DNA from: Algoriphagus sp. Y33
Lineage (GTDB): Bacteria; Bacteroidota; Bacteroidia; Cytophagales; Cyclobacteriaceae
Length of the DNA: 64,000 nucleotides
Assembly (NCBI RefSeq): GCF_014838715.1
Contig: NZ_CP061947.1
Location: 2,294,001 to 2,358,000 of the forward strand
Direction of reading: 5' to 3'
Part shown: in pieces, positions 52,110-60,380 of the stretch
Layout of the letters: every line of letters begins with the position of its first letter
Position numbering within the stretch: position 1 is the first letter of the stretch
Program-made: the position numbers and the translations under genes
Notes under the pieces: generated by a model
Database searches by the model: none
Told to the model about the DNA's origin: nothing
What the model saw: the letters and a program-made list of their open reading frames with translations, nothing else

Positions 52110-53108
52110 CTATCTTTCGCCAACCCAGTGCGGATATATCATCGGTTGCTTTGATACCCTATTCAGTTCTTGCAGATCTTTTTCAGACAGCGTCAAGTCA
52201 GCAGCTTCCAGATTGTCTATCAATTGCTTTTCATTCCGTGCACCTATTATCACGTTGGAAACGGTGGGGTTGTGGAGTAACCAGGCAATAGCCACCTGAG
52301 GAATGCTTCTGTTCTTTTCGACTGCAATCCGTTCAAGCACATCAACCACATCAAAAATAAGCCCATCATTCACCGGCGGAGATCCCACGTCGCCACCGGA
52401 TTTTATCCTGCCTTCTTCCATGGGTTTATTCCGTCTGATTTTCCCCGTTAAGCGTCCCCAGCCAAGTGGACTCCATACCATAAGGCCCATGTTTTGGTCT
52501 TGCAACAAGGGCATCAATTCCTGTTCATAATCCCGGCCGATCAATGAATAATATCCCTGATACACGATGTATTTTTCCAGATTTGCTTTTTCGGAAATGG
52601 AGAGGGATTTCATCAGTTGCCAAGCTGCAAGATTGGAACAGCCTATGTACCGTACTCTTCCACTCGATACCATCCGATCAAGGGTTCGCAAAGTTTCCTC
52701 TACAGGCGTGGTTTTATCAAAACCATGCATGAGAAACAAATCGATGTAATCAGTCTGTAATCTTGTCAAACTGTCCTCTAAAGCTTTGGTTAGGTGAAAA
52801 CGGGATGCTCCTTTATCGTTCACGCCATCTCCCATTTGAAACGTGGCTTTGGTGGAAATGATGGCATCTTGTCTTCTGCTCCTGAGTGCTTCTCCCAATA
52901 CAGACTCTGAATCGCCCTGTGAGTAAACATTGGCAGTATCAAAGAAATTGACCCCATGCTCTAAAGAAATATCTATAAGCCGTGAAGCCTCTTTAACATC
53001 CGTTTTTCCCCATTTCCCAAAGAATTCATTGGTACCTCCAAAAGTAGCGGTGCCTAAGCTGAGTACTGGGACTTTTAGTCCTGAATTTCCCAAGTTTTTG
53101 AATTTCAT
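52110..53108 (-). CDS. Aldo/keto reductase
   Basis: NADPH-dependent TIM-barrel reductase of 332 residues from the ATG at 53108 (MKFKNLGNSGLKVP); a longer frame reaching 53189 adds non-family sequence. Catalytic residues are visible: FFDTANVYSQGDSE near 55-68 (Asp and Tyr), IISTKA near 84-89 (Lys), LFLMHGFD near 126-133 (His). The cofactor segment is VIIGARNEKQL near 285-295. It resembles the YajO/TAS subgroup that reduces aldehydes. It lies between two Crp/Fnr regulators and downstream of a CRP-like inverted repeat (53197-53214), so it is probably their target. Confidence 0.93.
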   Translation of the reverse strand: MKFKNLGNSGLKVPVLSLGTATFGGTNEFFGKWGKTDVKEASRLIDISLEHGVNFFDTANVYSQGDSESVLGEALRSRRQDAIISTKATFQMGDGVNDKGASRFHLTKALEDSLTRLQTDYIDLFLMHGFDKTTPVEETLRTLDRMVSSGRVRYIGCSNLAAWQLMKSLSISEKANLEKYIVYQGYYSLIGRDYEQELMPLLQDQNMGLMVWSPLGWGRLTGKIRRNKPMEEGRIKSGGDVGSPPVNDGLIFDVVDVLERIAVEKNRSIPQVAIAWLLHNPTVSNVIIGARNEKQLIDNLEAADLTLSEKDLQELNRVSKQPMIYPHWVGER

Positions 53109-53196
53109 GATTTCCTTTTTATCATTTTGGATAGATTTAATGATACAAAGGTCTGTCAGTCTTCCCGGGGAAGACAGGATGTTCCTCACAGATTTG

Positions 53197-53214
53197 GTGT
53201 GCGATTTATCACAC
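53197..53214. promoter_or_regulatory. CRP/FNR-like inverted repeat upstream of the aldo/keto reductase gene
   Basis: GTGTG-N8-CACAC, overlapping the 3' end of the second Crp/Fnr gene and lying about 90 bp upstream of the reductase start. The geometry resembles TGTGA-N6-TCACA sites. Candidate binding site for one of the two neighbouring Crp/Fnr proteins. Confidence 0.4.
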
Positions 53215-53780
53215 TAATTCAGGTCCAATCGGCTCAGGGTTTCCCTGCTCACACCTAAAAAAGAAGCAATCATCGTTTTGGGAAGACGGCGGATAAGTCC
53301 GGGATATTGTTCCAATAGATTATGGTATCGGTCTTGGGCTTTACTGCTGATCAGGCAAAGAACTCTCTTTTGAAGAGCAATGTATCCTGCAGTGGTTTTT
53401 ATATGGAAGAAATGCTCCATTTTAGACAGCTCACGGCAAAGCTTGGTTTTGTTTTCCAATGTTATCGTATAAGTGGTAGCATCTTCCAGACAATCGATGG
53501 TAAACTTGGAGTTGGTACCATAGTGAAATGCTTCCAAATCGGTGATCCACCAATTTTCCATAGCGAACTGCACGATATGTTCCTTGCCGTCAGAAGCAAT
53601 CCGTGCCGATTTCATCAATCCTTTTAGGATAAAAAAATTATACTTTACCGGATCATCCTGATGCACCACGATTTGATGCTTTTTGAAATTTTTCAGCGTG
53701 AAATGTGACAATACATAGGCAAACTCATCATCTGTAAGCTGGATGATTTCTTCTATATGCTCTCTTAAGATTTCCTTCAT
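53214..53780 (-). CDS. Crp/Fnr family transcriptional regulator (2)
   Basis: Second Crp/Fnr-type regulator of the cluster, 188 residues. The cNMP-binding-like barrel spans about 20-115 (FKKHQIVVHQDDPVKYNFFILKGLMKSARIASDGKEHIVQFAMENWWITDLEAF), and the C-terminal helix-turn-helix is IASFLGVSRETLSRLDL, ending the protein. It shares the WWITD motif with the first Crp/Fnr protein (51391-51984), showing that both belong to the same subfamily, but they differ enough to be old paralogues. The ligand is unknown. It lies 105 bp upstream of the aldo/keto reductase gene on the same strand, likely forming a regulator-target pair. Confidence 0.9.
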   Translation of the reverse strand: MKEILREHIEEIIQLTDDEFAYVLSHFTLKNFKKHQIVVHQDDPVKYNFFILKGLMKSARIASDGKEHIVQFAMENWWITDLEAFHYGTNSKFTIDCLEDATTYTITLENKTKLCRELSKMEHFFHIKTTAGYIALQKRVLCLISSKAQDRYHNLLEQYPGLIRRLPKTMIASFLGVSRETLSRLDLN

Positions 53781-53922
53781 TAAGTGTTGGAGATGGTTTT
53801 CAAAGGTATATGCAGGAGGATCAATGCGCTATCATTCCCGAAAAAATAAAAAATGAAACCCGGATAATAAGGGGTTTGTAGAATTAAATCTTCTCCCATG
53901 TTTCCTTGTCAATCATGAAGGA

Positions 53923-53962
53923 GCGCATTTGGCAAATAGAGCTTTCCATTTACCAAATGCGC
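53923..53962 (-). terminator. Long hairpin after the ABC-TonB operon
   Basis: GCGCATTTGGCAAAT and ATTTACCAAATGCGC form a 15-bp stem with one mismatch around a 10-base loop, 58 bp beyond the stop of the last permease gene. No T-run follows. It probably stabilises or ends the operon mRNA. Confidence 0.5.
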
Positions 53963-54020
53963 CGCTTATATCCCCTCTATCCGCAATAGGTCGATTTTCC
54001 TGTACGGGTTTTCGCCTCTA

Positions 54021-55388
54021 TTACCACTCTCCCTTCTGTTTACTAAGAGACAGTTTCAAAAATGTGAGGAAAAGCAACAAACCTGAACAGATAATTACGG
54101 GCAATAAAAGTCTAAACCACTCTACCACATTCTCCTTTACTATAAATTCCGGCTTAAACTTCTCCCAATTCTCTTCAAGGACTAAGGCATTATCAAAAAT
54201 TTTGGGATAGAAATAAAGCCTCAGCTTTTCATGAAATTCATTGGTCTTATCCAAAAATTCCAGGTGACTTGTAGATCCTGTTCCCGCCAGCTTGTTAAAA
54301 GCCAGCTGCACATGCATCGTGGGAATAGCCCAAGCAATGCTTCGGCTTACCTGTCCGCGCAGCTCAAGCTTCTCTCTCATGGCATCACTTTCCTCTCTAG
54401 CCTCATCATCCCCCATTTGCTGCATGGCATAGTACCAGAGCCAAGTGAATTCCTCTTCATCGTCCACCGGCATGCCATACTCTTCAAACTGCGGATAATG
54501 TGCATAAAAATCTGCCATGGTTTCCCGCTTATCAGAATCCCACTTTTTATGATAACCATCCCGCTGCTCGATCATGGTTGCCAGTGCTTCAGGGACCGGG
54601 TATCGGTTGCTCACATAGCTATTGATGCCTGCCGGCAGCAGTATAGCCAGCACCAGCCAAAGAGACAGCATCGTAAGGGCATTTAAGCTTGAGTTTTTCT
54701 GGAAAACAACCACCAAAAAACAAACAGTAAACCAGAAGATAATGTAGCAGAATCCCAACAGGAAAAAAGCAAAAAGTGCAGCATCAAACGGAATTCCCAA
54801 GATCAACTTTGCCGCTGTGAGCAACAGTACAAAAAGAGCTAAAATCACAAGCACTCTTACGGACAACTTGGCCAGCAGGTATTTCAGCTTGGATCTAGAC
54901 TGAATGGATACAAGCTGCCAAGTCCCCACTTCCTTCTCTTCCGAAAGGAGGTTGAAGGTGAACACGATAATCAGCAGAGGAAGCAGATAGATAATCACAA
55001 AGCCCAGATCCAGATTACCTGACTGCAGACTTGAGGGATTTACCAAATCCGTATCGTATTTCTGGCCTTCCAAATTCCGGATTGTGACATGTTGAATGGC
55101 CGGATTCACATCACTTTGGCCGATGGAAAGACCAGCCATTTTTTCAGGCTTATTGATCAGGGCAAATTTCAAATAATACATCAACAACCCAAATTCCTCT
55201 TGATGAAAGCTGACGTTCCTTTCTATGTGTTCCTGTTGGTAAATCGTAACCTGCTCAGTGGCTCTTTCCTGACGATCCAGAAACTGCTTGCCGATCAGGA
55301 TTCCCGTCATCCCCAGTACCGAGACCAAGAGTAGACACAGAATAACCACATTTGATCTAAAAAACTGCTTAAACATTAACCGATACAT
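54021..55388 (-). CDS. ABC-2 type transporter permease, DUF3526-like (2)
   Basis: Last gene of the operon: an inner-membrane protein of 455 residues. Hydrophobic segments are at about 12-33, 130-148 (LGFVIIYLLPLLIIVFTFNLLSEEKEVGT, the ABC-2 hallmark), 175-195, 203-230, 240-260 and 428-446. Between the first and second lies a periplasmic domain, and a long charged loop follows the fifth, the layout of the DUF3526/NosY-like group. It starts 3 bp after the first permease ends, so the two are translationally linked and likely form a heterodimer driven by the ATPase at 59355. Exported or imported substrate unknown. Confidence 0.85.
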   Translation of the reverse strand: MYRLMFKQFFRSNVVILCLLLVSVLGMTGILIGKQFLDRQERATEQVTIYQQEHIERNVSFHQEEFGLLMYYLKFALINKPEKMAGLSIGQSDVNPAIQHVTIRNLEGQKYDTDLVNPSSLQSGNLDLGFVIIYLLPLLIIVFTFNLLSEEKEVGTWQLVSIQSRSKLKYLLAKLSVRVLVILALFVLLLTAAKLILGIPFDAALFAFFLLGFCYIIFWFTVCFLVVVFQKNSSLNALTMLSLWLVLAILLPAGINSYVSNRYPVPEALATMIEQRDGYHKKWDSDKRETMADFYAHYPQFEEYGMPVDDEEEFTWLWYYAMQQMGDDEAREESDAMREKLELRGQVSRSIAWAIPTMHVQLAFNKLAGTGSTSHLEFLDKTNEFHEKLRLYFYPKIFDNALVLEENWEKFKPEFIVKENVVEWFRLLLPVIICSGLLLFLTFLKLSLSKQKGEW

Positions 55389-55391
55389 AAC

Positions 55392-56837
55392 TTAAACGGA
55401 TTTAGCTTTTTTGGAAAGATAAGAGATGTACCATACAGCGGCCAGGCACCATAGCACTAAGGAAATCAAGGATAACAGCTCATTTTTTACAGCTTTGCCA
55501 AATGAAAAAAAGCGATGGTGAAAATCAGGCATTTCACTCCAATTCTCCTTGCCTACCACATGGCTTTTACCATCTGAACCGGAAACTTTGGCCGGACTGA
55601 TATACTCCATTTGAAGTTCATTCATCTTTTGCGCCAGCTCATATCGATACTTTTCTGCCTGATCCTGAAAATCCACATAGGCATCAAAGTCTGTTCCTGA
55701 TAATGCCATTGACAGATTCTTCACGGCCATGTACGGGTTGATCACCGCAGTCAACTCTGAAATACTGTTTTGCTTCTTGTATATCTGCATCAGCTCATTC
55801 AGATGATTGTTATAAATAATAGAACTGTTTTTCTCTCCCTGAGCCATTACAAATCCCCCATAGTTGAAAGGAAGCTCTTCTACGGAGGATACCTGATGGG
55901 CATTCAACACAGAATCCTTTAGCTGCTTGAAAAAGGGATCATTGGGATTATGGCTATCACCTTTTTGGATAACCTCCTCTTCTATGACAGATTGAAATTC
56001 CACTTTGGAGGGAGACGGAAAGAAATAACTTCCCAGCGCCTGCGAGGATCGGGGTAGCAATACAACCAGTAGAAGCCAAATTGCCAGTAATTTGATAAGC
56101 GCATTTTTGGATTTGCCTGAACTGGTGGAGACCGCGATAGTCACCATACTTAGAAGCATAAAAAACATTCCATAAACCAACCCCAATACAAAGAACCTCG
56201 GCCATAAGCCTTCAACGTCCCCTCCTTCTGCAATTAGAAAATACAACATTAATAGTCCCACCGGCGCCAGGCATAGCAGGGCCAATGCCATTAATCCAAG
56301 CGTTTTCCCCATCAATATTTCCTTCCATCTAGCTCCCTGAGTCAGAATTATCTTCAGTGTCCCATTTTCCCGATCTGCGGAAACAGCCGAAAAACCCAGA
56401 AAAAATATAATCAATGGAAAAACCGTCTGAAGTATCATCGCCATACTGAACTCTCCAAATCGCAGAAGACCGGTAGAAAGACTTGCTTCCGAGAAGTTGA
56501 CGGAATTTTGCTTATGGGCTTCAAGAAACACCGCGTTTCCGGTAAAACTCTCAATACCGGAATCAAACATACTCAAAGGATACTTTTGCCTAAAAGCAAA
56601 AGTGCCAAAATGCGCCATTCTATGTGGATGTTTGTCAGGGTTGGACTCCCAGCTTTCCCGCGCTTCATGCTGATAATGACTTCGGATTTCAGATTGCTTT
56701 TCATAATTCGTCCATCCCGTATAAGCGCTGAAACACAGCAAGCCAAAAATGATTGTCATCAAAGGATATATAGCCCTGGTTTTGAAGGTATTCATCCAAA
56801 AATGTCTGGCTATCAGTAAGACTGTTTCTTTTCTCAT
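55392..56837 (-). CDS. ABC-2 type transporter permease, DUF3526-like (1)
   Basis: Inner-membrane permease of 481 residues, paralogous in layout to the following gene. Membrane segments lie at about 20-40, 130-150 (FGEFSMAMILQTVFPLIIFFLGFSAVSADRENGTLKI, the ABC-2 hallmark with its charged exit), 173-195, 205-235, 250-268 and 455-474. Periplasmic domains come after the first segment and before the last. The pattern matches DUF3526 proteins, whose relatives include NosY-type permeases paired with NosF-type ATPases. It lies 8 bp after the TonB-dependent receptor gene and 3 bp before the second permease. Confidence 0.86.
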   Translation of the reverse strand: MRKETVLLIARHFWMNTFKTRAIYPLMTIIFGLLCFSAYTGWTNYEKQSEIRSHYQHEARESWESNPDKHPHRMAHFGTFAFRQKYPLSMFDSGIESFTGNAVFLEAHKQNSVNFSEASLSTGLLRFGEFSMAMILQTVFPLIIFFLGFSAVSADRENGTLKIILTQGARWKEILMGKTLGLMALALLCLAPVGLLMLYFLIAEGGDVEGLWPRFFVLGLVYGMFFMLLSMVTIAVSTSSGKSKNALIKLLAIWLLLVVLLPRSSQALGSYFFPSPSKVEFQSVIEEEVIQKGDSHNPNDPFFKQLKDSVLNAHQVSSVEELPFNYGGFVMAQGEKNSSIIYNNHLNELMQIYKKQNSISELTAVINPYMAVKNLSMALSGTDFDAYVDFQDQAEKYRYELAQKMNELQMEYISPAKVSGSDGKSHVVGKENWSEMPDFHHRFFSFGKAVKNELLSLISLVLWCLAAVWYISYLSKKAKSV

Positions 56838-56845
56838 GGCTGGAT

Positions 56846-59350
56846 TTAAAATTGGTAAGCTGCTGTCAACATGGCATTCCTCGGCGCCCCGGGAAAAAGC
56901 CTAAGATAGTTTTGTGCTCCCACCCAATAAGTCTTGTCCAATAGGTTGTTCACTTTCAAAGTCAGCTGAAAATCACTTTTCTTAGGGGCATAGTAGATTG
57001 CCATATCTACCAATGTGTATTCCGGTACAGTAAAATCTCTGGTAAACCACGGGATCTTATCTCCGCTGTATTGTACTCCCAACCCAACTCCTATATCTTC
57101 AAAAAATCCATTGACAAAATTATACCTTGTCCAAAGATTGGCACTGTTGGTAGGTGTGTTTTCTTTCCGTTTGCCACTCAATGTATTGTCAACATCCCGG
57201 ACAATCTCCGCATCGATGTAGCTATATGCAGCATTCACTTGCCAATTCGAAGAAATGTAGCCGTTCAGTTCCACTTCTACCCCCCTGCTCCTATCAGCAC
57301 CTCTTTGTACCAAAGAATCAGGGAATTCCGGCAAGTTGGCATTCATCAGGATATTCTTCTGATTGATCTCATAGAGCGCAACCGAAGCACTCAATCTGCT
57401 GTCAAGAAATTCTCCTTTTGCACCGATCTCCTTCAAATCACTAAGGAGAGGCTTGAATCGTGCGGGAGAATTTGGATCCCAGAAAAATGCGGCTGTGCTC
57501 GGCATCAGCGATACGGTATTGGACTGGGGCTGGAATCCTTCCAGGTAAGTTGCATATACGTTTATGTCTTTGGTGACTCCATAGGTGAGCCCTATTCTAG
57601 GGATCAACGCAGAATTTTTAAAACTTGCCTCTTGTGCTATATCGTAGTTGGTAATATCCTCAAACCTTTCCTGTCTTAGACTAAGCAAGGAAGAAAACCT
57701 ACCGAATTTCACTTGATACTGTACATAAGCGCTATTGGTAGTGGTCAAGGTAGGTGGGACACTGAAAATTGAATTGAAGTTATAATCCTCTGTATTTAGC
57801 GTCTCATAGGTGGGATTGTTCAGGTCAAAATGAGGCACATTAGGCACCGGTAGCGTCATACCGTTGACCTCGTAAGTCATGTAATCCTGAGCTGCGGTGG
57901 GATCAAATCCATTGGTGACTGTACCATCCGCCCGCAAGTATCCACGTGCGGAATTCTGTTTTCCTCCTTTTGTCTTGTGCCACCGGCTCAGATCGTATCC
58001 GACCAACACTTTATGACCTACTTTTCCCGTATTGAAATCCGCATCAAAATATGTACTGAGGTTATCAGTATCCCAGAATTGCTGACGCTCCACATAGCGC
58101 ATACTTACCAGACTAGGTACAGGATTGTTGGCTATATCCACCGCAAAAGCATTTGTCGTGCGATGCTCAGCCAAATCTTCCGTCCAGGTCTGCTTCATAT
58201 AAGCCACATTGAAATTGGCAAAAGCGGTCAGCTTCTGGCTGAGATTTGACATAAACACCAGCTCGGTAGACCGAAAGAAATCATCACCGGCACTTAGACT
58301 ACGGCTGATAGGCGTACTGTTGAGCTTAGTTGCGCCAGCTTCTGCACCGAAAATAGGTTGCCCTCTGTCCAGCGTACCTTTATTGTCACTGTAGATCATT
58401 TCTACATTTATAGCGGTACGATCATTGGGCACATAGCTAAAAGAAGGTGAAACCAAGAAGGCATCATTCTGGATCTGATCACGAAATGATTTCCCTTCCT
58501 GCATTCCTATATTTAAGCGGTAGAGTAAAGTTTTTTCCTGATTTACAGGCCCTGTGAAATCCAATGTCCCACGGAATGTACTAAAGCTTTCGACACTCAT
58601 TCTGATCTCCTTTCTATTATCTTTCAATGGTTTCTTGGTGACCATGTTGATACTTCCTCCGGGATCTACGCTCGAAAAGGTCACTGACGCGGGCCCCTTC
58701 AGTACTTCCACACGTTCAATATTTGCCGTAATGGGCTGAAGAAAAAAGTACTGATGCGTACGCATTCCATTTAGAATCTGCCCTTCTTCATTCTGGGTAA
58801 TGCCCCGGATGTTGTAATGATTGTAAAATCCCGTAGAACTCACTCCGCTCACAATCTTGACTGCGTCTGACAATTGGTACGCCTGCCTATCGTCAATAAG
58901 CTCCTTGGTCACTACGGATAGAGACTGTGGCAAATCCCTGTTTTTAATCCCAATTTTGGTAGCGGAAAATGAATAATCACTGGTATAATCCCGCTGCGCA
59001 CGACCGATCACCTCAATGGTCTGAAGTTGCTGCTCATCGTCCGCCAGAACTATATTTCCCAAATCCTTGCTGCCCCCGCCTTCTATAGCTATAGTACTTC
59101 GGTATGTTTTATACCCAAGGAATCTTATTTCCAACTGAACAGTCTTCTTTCCTTCTATCGAAAGTTCAAAGTAGCCGTTCACATCCGTTATCGCTTGGGC
59201 TATTTCCTGATCATGTTGGATCTGCACCCTGGCTCCGGGAAGCGAGGCATTATCAGGTGTCGTGACAGTACCTCTAATTAAAACCTGAGCAGTCACAGGC
59301 AGGCATAAGAATGCCGTGAAAAATAGGAAAACTATAAATCTTAAATTCAT
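56846..59350 (-). CDS. TonB-dependent siderophore-type receptor
   Basis: Outer-membrane receptor of 834 residues. The signal peptide (1-21) ends VTAQ. A carboxypeptidase-regulatory-like domain covers about 24-105 (IRGTVTTPDNASLPGARVQI). The plug of the FpvA/FhuA-type siderophore receptors comes next (QSLSVVTKELIDDRQAYQL near 142-160, RVEVLKGPASVTFSSVDPGGSINMVTKKP near 214-242), then the 22-strand barrel ending with the expected aromatic Phe (LTAAYQF). No STN domain is present, so it does not signal to a sigma factor. It lies between the ABC ATPase (4 bp) and the ABC-2 permeases (8 bp), an unusual position that suggests uptake and export of related molecules are coupled. Confidence 0.93.
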   Translation of the reverse strand: MNLRFIVFLFFTAFLCLPVTAQVLIRGTVTTPDNASLPGARVQIQHDQEIAQAITDVNGYFELSIEGKKTVQLEIRFLGYKTYRSTIAIEGGGSKDLGNIVLADDEQQLQTIEVIGRAQRDYTSDYSFSATKIGIKNRDLPQSLSVVTKELIDDRQAYQLSDAVKIVSGVSSTGFYNHYNIRGITQNEEGQILNGMRTHQYFFLQPITANIERVEVLKGPASVTFSSVDPGGSINMVTKKPLKDNRKEIRMSVESFSTFRGTLDFTGPVNQEKTLLYRLNIGMQEGKSFRDQIQNDAFLVSPSFSYVPNDRTAINVEMIYSDNKGTLDRGQPIFGAEAGATKLNSTPISRSLSAGDDFFRSTELVFMSNLSQKLTAFANFNVAYMKQTWTEDLAEHRTTNAFAVDIANNPVPSLVSMRYVERQQFWDTDNLSTYFDADFNTGKVGHKVLVGYDLSRWHKTKGGKQNSARGYLRADGTVTNGFDPTAAQDYMTYEVNGMTLPVPNVPHFDLNNPTYETLNTEDYNFNSIFSVPPTLTTTNSAYVQYQVKFGRFSSLLSLRQERFEDITNYDIAQEASFKNSALIPRIGLTYGVTKDINVYATYLEGFQPQSNTVSLMPSTAAFFWDPNSPARFKPLLSDLKEIGAKGEFLDSRLSASVALYEINQKNILMNANLPEFPDSLVQRGADRSRGVEVELNGYISSNWQVNAAYSYIDAEIVRDVDNTLSGKRKENTPTNSANLWTRYNFVNGFFEDIGVGLGVQYSGDKIPWFTRDFTVPEYTLVDMAIYYAPKKSDFQLTLKVNNLLDKTYWVGAQNYLRLFPGAPRNAMLTAAYQF

Positions 59351-59354
59351 GTGT

Positions 59355-60050
59355 TTAGATAGTTTTCAAATACAATTCCTGCAATTCCTTGGCATCGACA
59401 TCTTTGGCTGTGGCCATGTGAACCAGTTCTCCTTCTTTCATGATGCCTATTTTTGTTCCCACATTTACGGCATTGAAAATGTCATGAGTGGCCATAAAAA
59501 TTGACGTACCGTTAGAAGCCAATTCCTTACAAATCGCAGTAAATTCCGCAGTAGCTTTTGGATCTAGTCCTGATGTCGGCTCGTCCATAAAAATAACCTC
59601 AGCATGCTTTGAGAGGGCAATGGAAATACCCACTTTTTGACGCATCCCTTTCGAATAAGTGGATAATGGGCGGGAAATAACCTCCCGCTGTAGGCCTGAT
59701 TTAACTAAAAAAGATTCTAATTCTTGCCTCGAATAGTTAAAACCCGCCATTCTACTAAACAGATCCAAATTCTCTATCCCTGATAGATTACCATAGAGTT
59801 GGACTATTTCCGGAATGTAGGCTATCAGTTTATTGAAGTCGGAGGAGTTAGGTTTGATTTCAATACCGTTGATTAGTGCCTTTCCGGATGTCGATGGAAT
59901 CAACCCAAGAAAAATATTTATGGTAGTCGTCTTTCCGGCGCCGTTCTGACCCAGCAAACAAAACACTTCTCCCTTTTCAATTCTAAGATTTAGCCCCTTG
60001 AGCGCCTGGAATGTCCCATAGCTCTTGGTTAGATTGATGGCTTCAAGCAT
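59355..60050 (-). CDS. ABC transporter ATP-binding protein
   Basis: First gene of the operon, 231 residues. It shows Walker A GQNGAGKTTT near 34-43, the Q-loop region IAYIPEIVQLYGNLSG, signature TYSKGMRQKVGIS near 130-142, Walker B EVIFMDEPTSGLDP near 152-165 and the H-loop ATHD. The YSKGMRQ form of the signature and the compact length are those of ATPases that partner ABC-2 and NosY-like permeases, as found three genes downstream. It energises export or membrane-protein maturation, not classical binding-protein import: no substrate-binding protein is encoded nearby. A well-formed promoter with a repeated ATTGCAA motif lies just upstream. Confidence 0.94.
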   Translation of the reverse strand: MLEAINLTKSYGTFQALKGLNLRIEKGEVFCLLGQNGAGKTTTINIFLGLIPSTSGKALINGIEIKPNSSDFNKLIAYIPEIVQLYGNLSGIENLDLFSRMAGFNYSRQELESFLVKSGLQREVISRPLSTYSKGMRQKVGISIALSKHAEVIFMDEPTSGLDPKATAEFTAICKELASNGTSIFMATHDIFNAVNVGTKIGIMKEGELVHMATAKDVDAKELQELYLKTI

Positions 60051-60068
60051 CGTAAATGATTAAGTTAT

Positions 60069-60114
60069 ATTGCAACAATATTGCAAATATGACACAATCC
60101 ATCTTTTTATGCAA
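60069..60114 (-). promoter_or_regulatory. Promoter and ATTGCAA repeat of the ABC-TonB operon
   Basis: The minus strand has TTG (60112-60114), 20 bases, then CATATTTG (60084-60091), the same arrangement as the tRNA-Met promoter. Overlapping and just after the -7 box are two ATTGCAA copies (60069-60075 and 60080-60086) spaced 11 bp apart, one helical turn, and each core TTGCAA is itself palindromic. A regulator bound there would block transcription start. Confidence 0.5.
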
Positions 60115-60380
60115 TGGTGCGGGGAATTAAAGATTGAAAATATTTCTGCCTAATTGCTTTCTGTACGGAAACGACTTTTGGGAAGGAAGCACCATCGGTC
60201 AATAGAACCGCAGGTTCAAAATTAAGTCAAGGTCCAAAATGAGTATTATACTTGGGCAATAGAAGCTCTAGGCATAAAACACTGAATACACCAGAAGAAA
60301 AGCACATATACACCATAAATATTCTTTCTTTAAATTAGACAGCCAAAATCAACTTTCCTTGTAGCGTTTACTATTATTCC
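60115..60380. other. Gene-free gap between divergent ABC operon and acetylesterase gene
   Basis: The whole gap (60051-60380) is 330 bp. Apart from the ABC promoter described separately, nothing coding or clearly structured is seen. The promoter of the plus-strand acetylesterase should lie in its right part but no consensus -7 box stands out. Confidence 0.3.
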
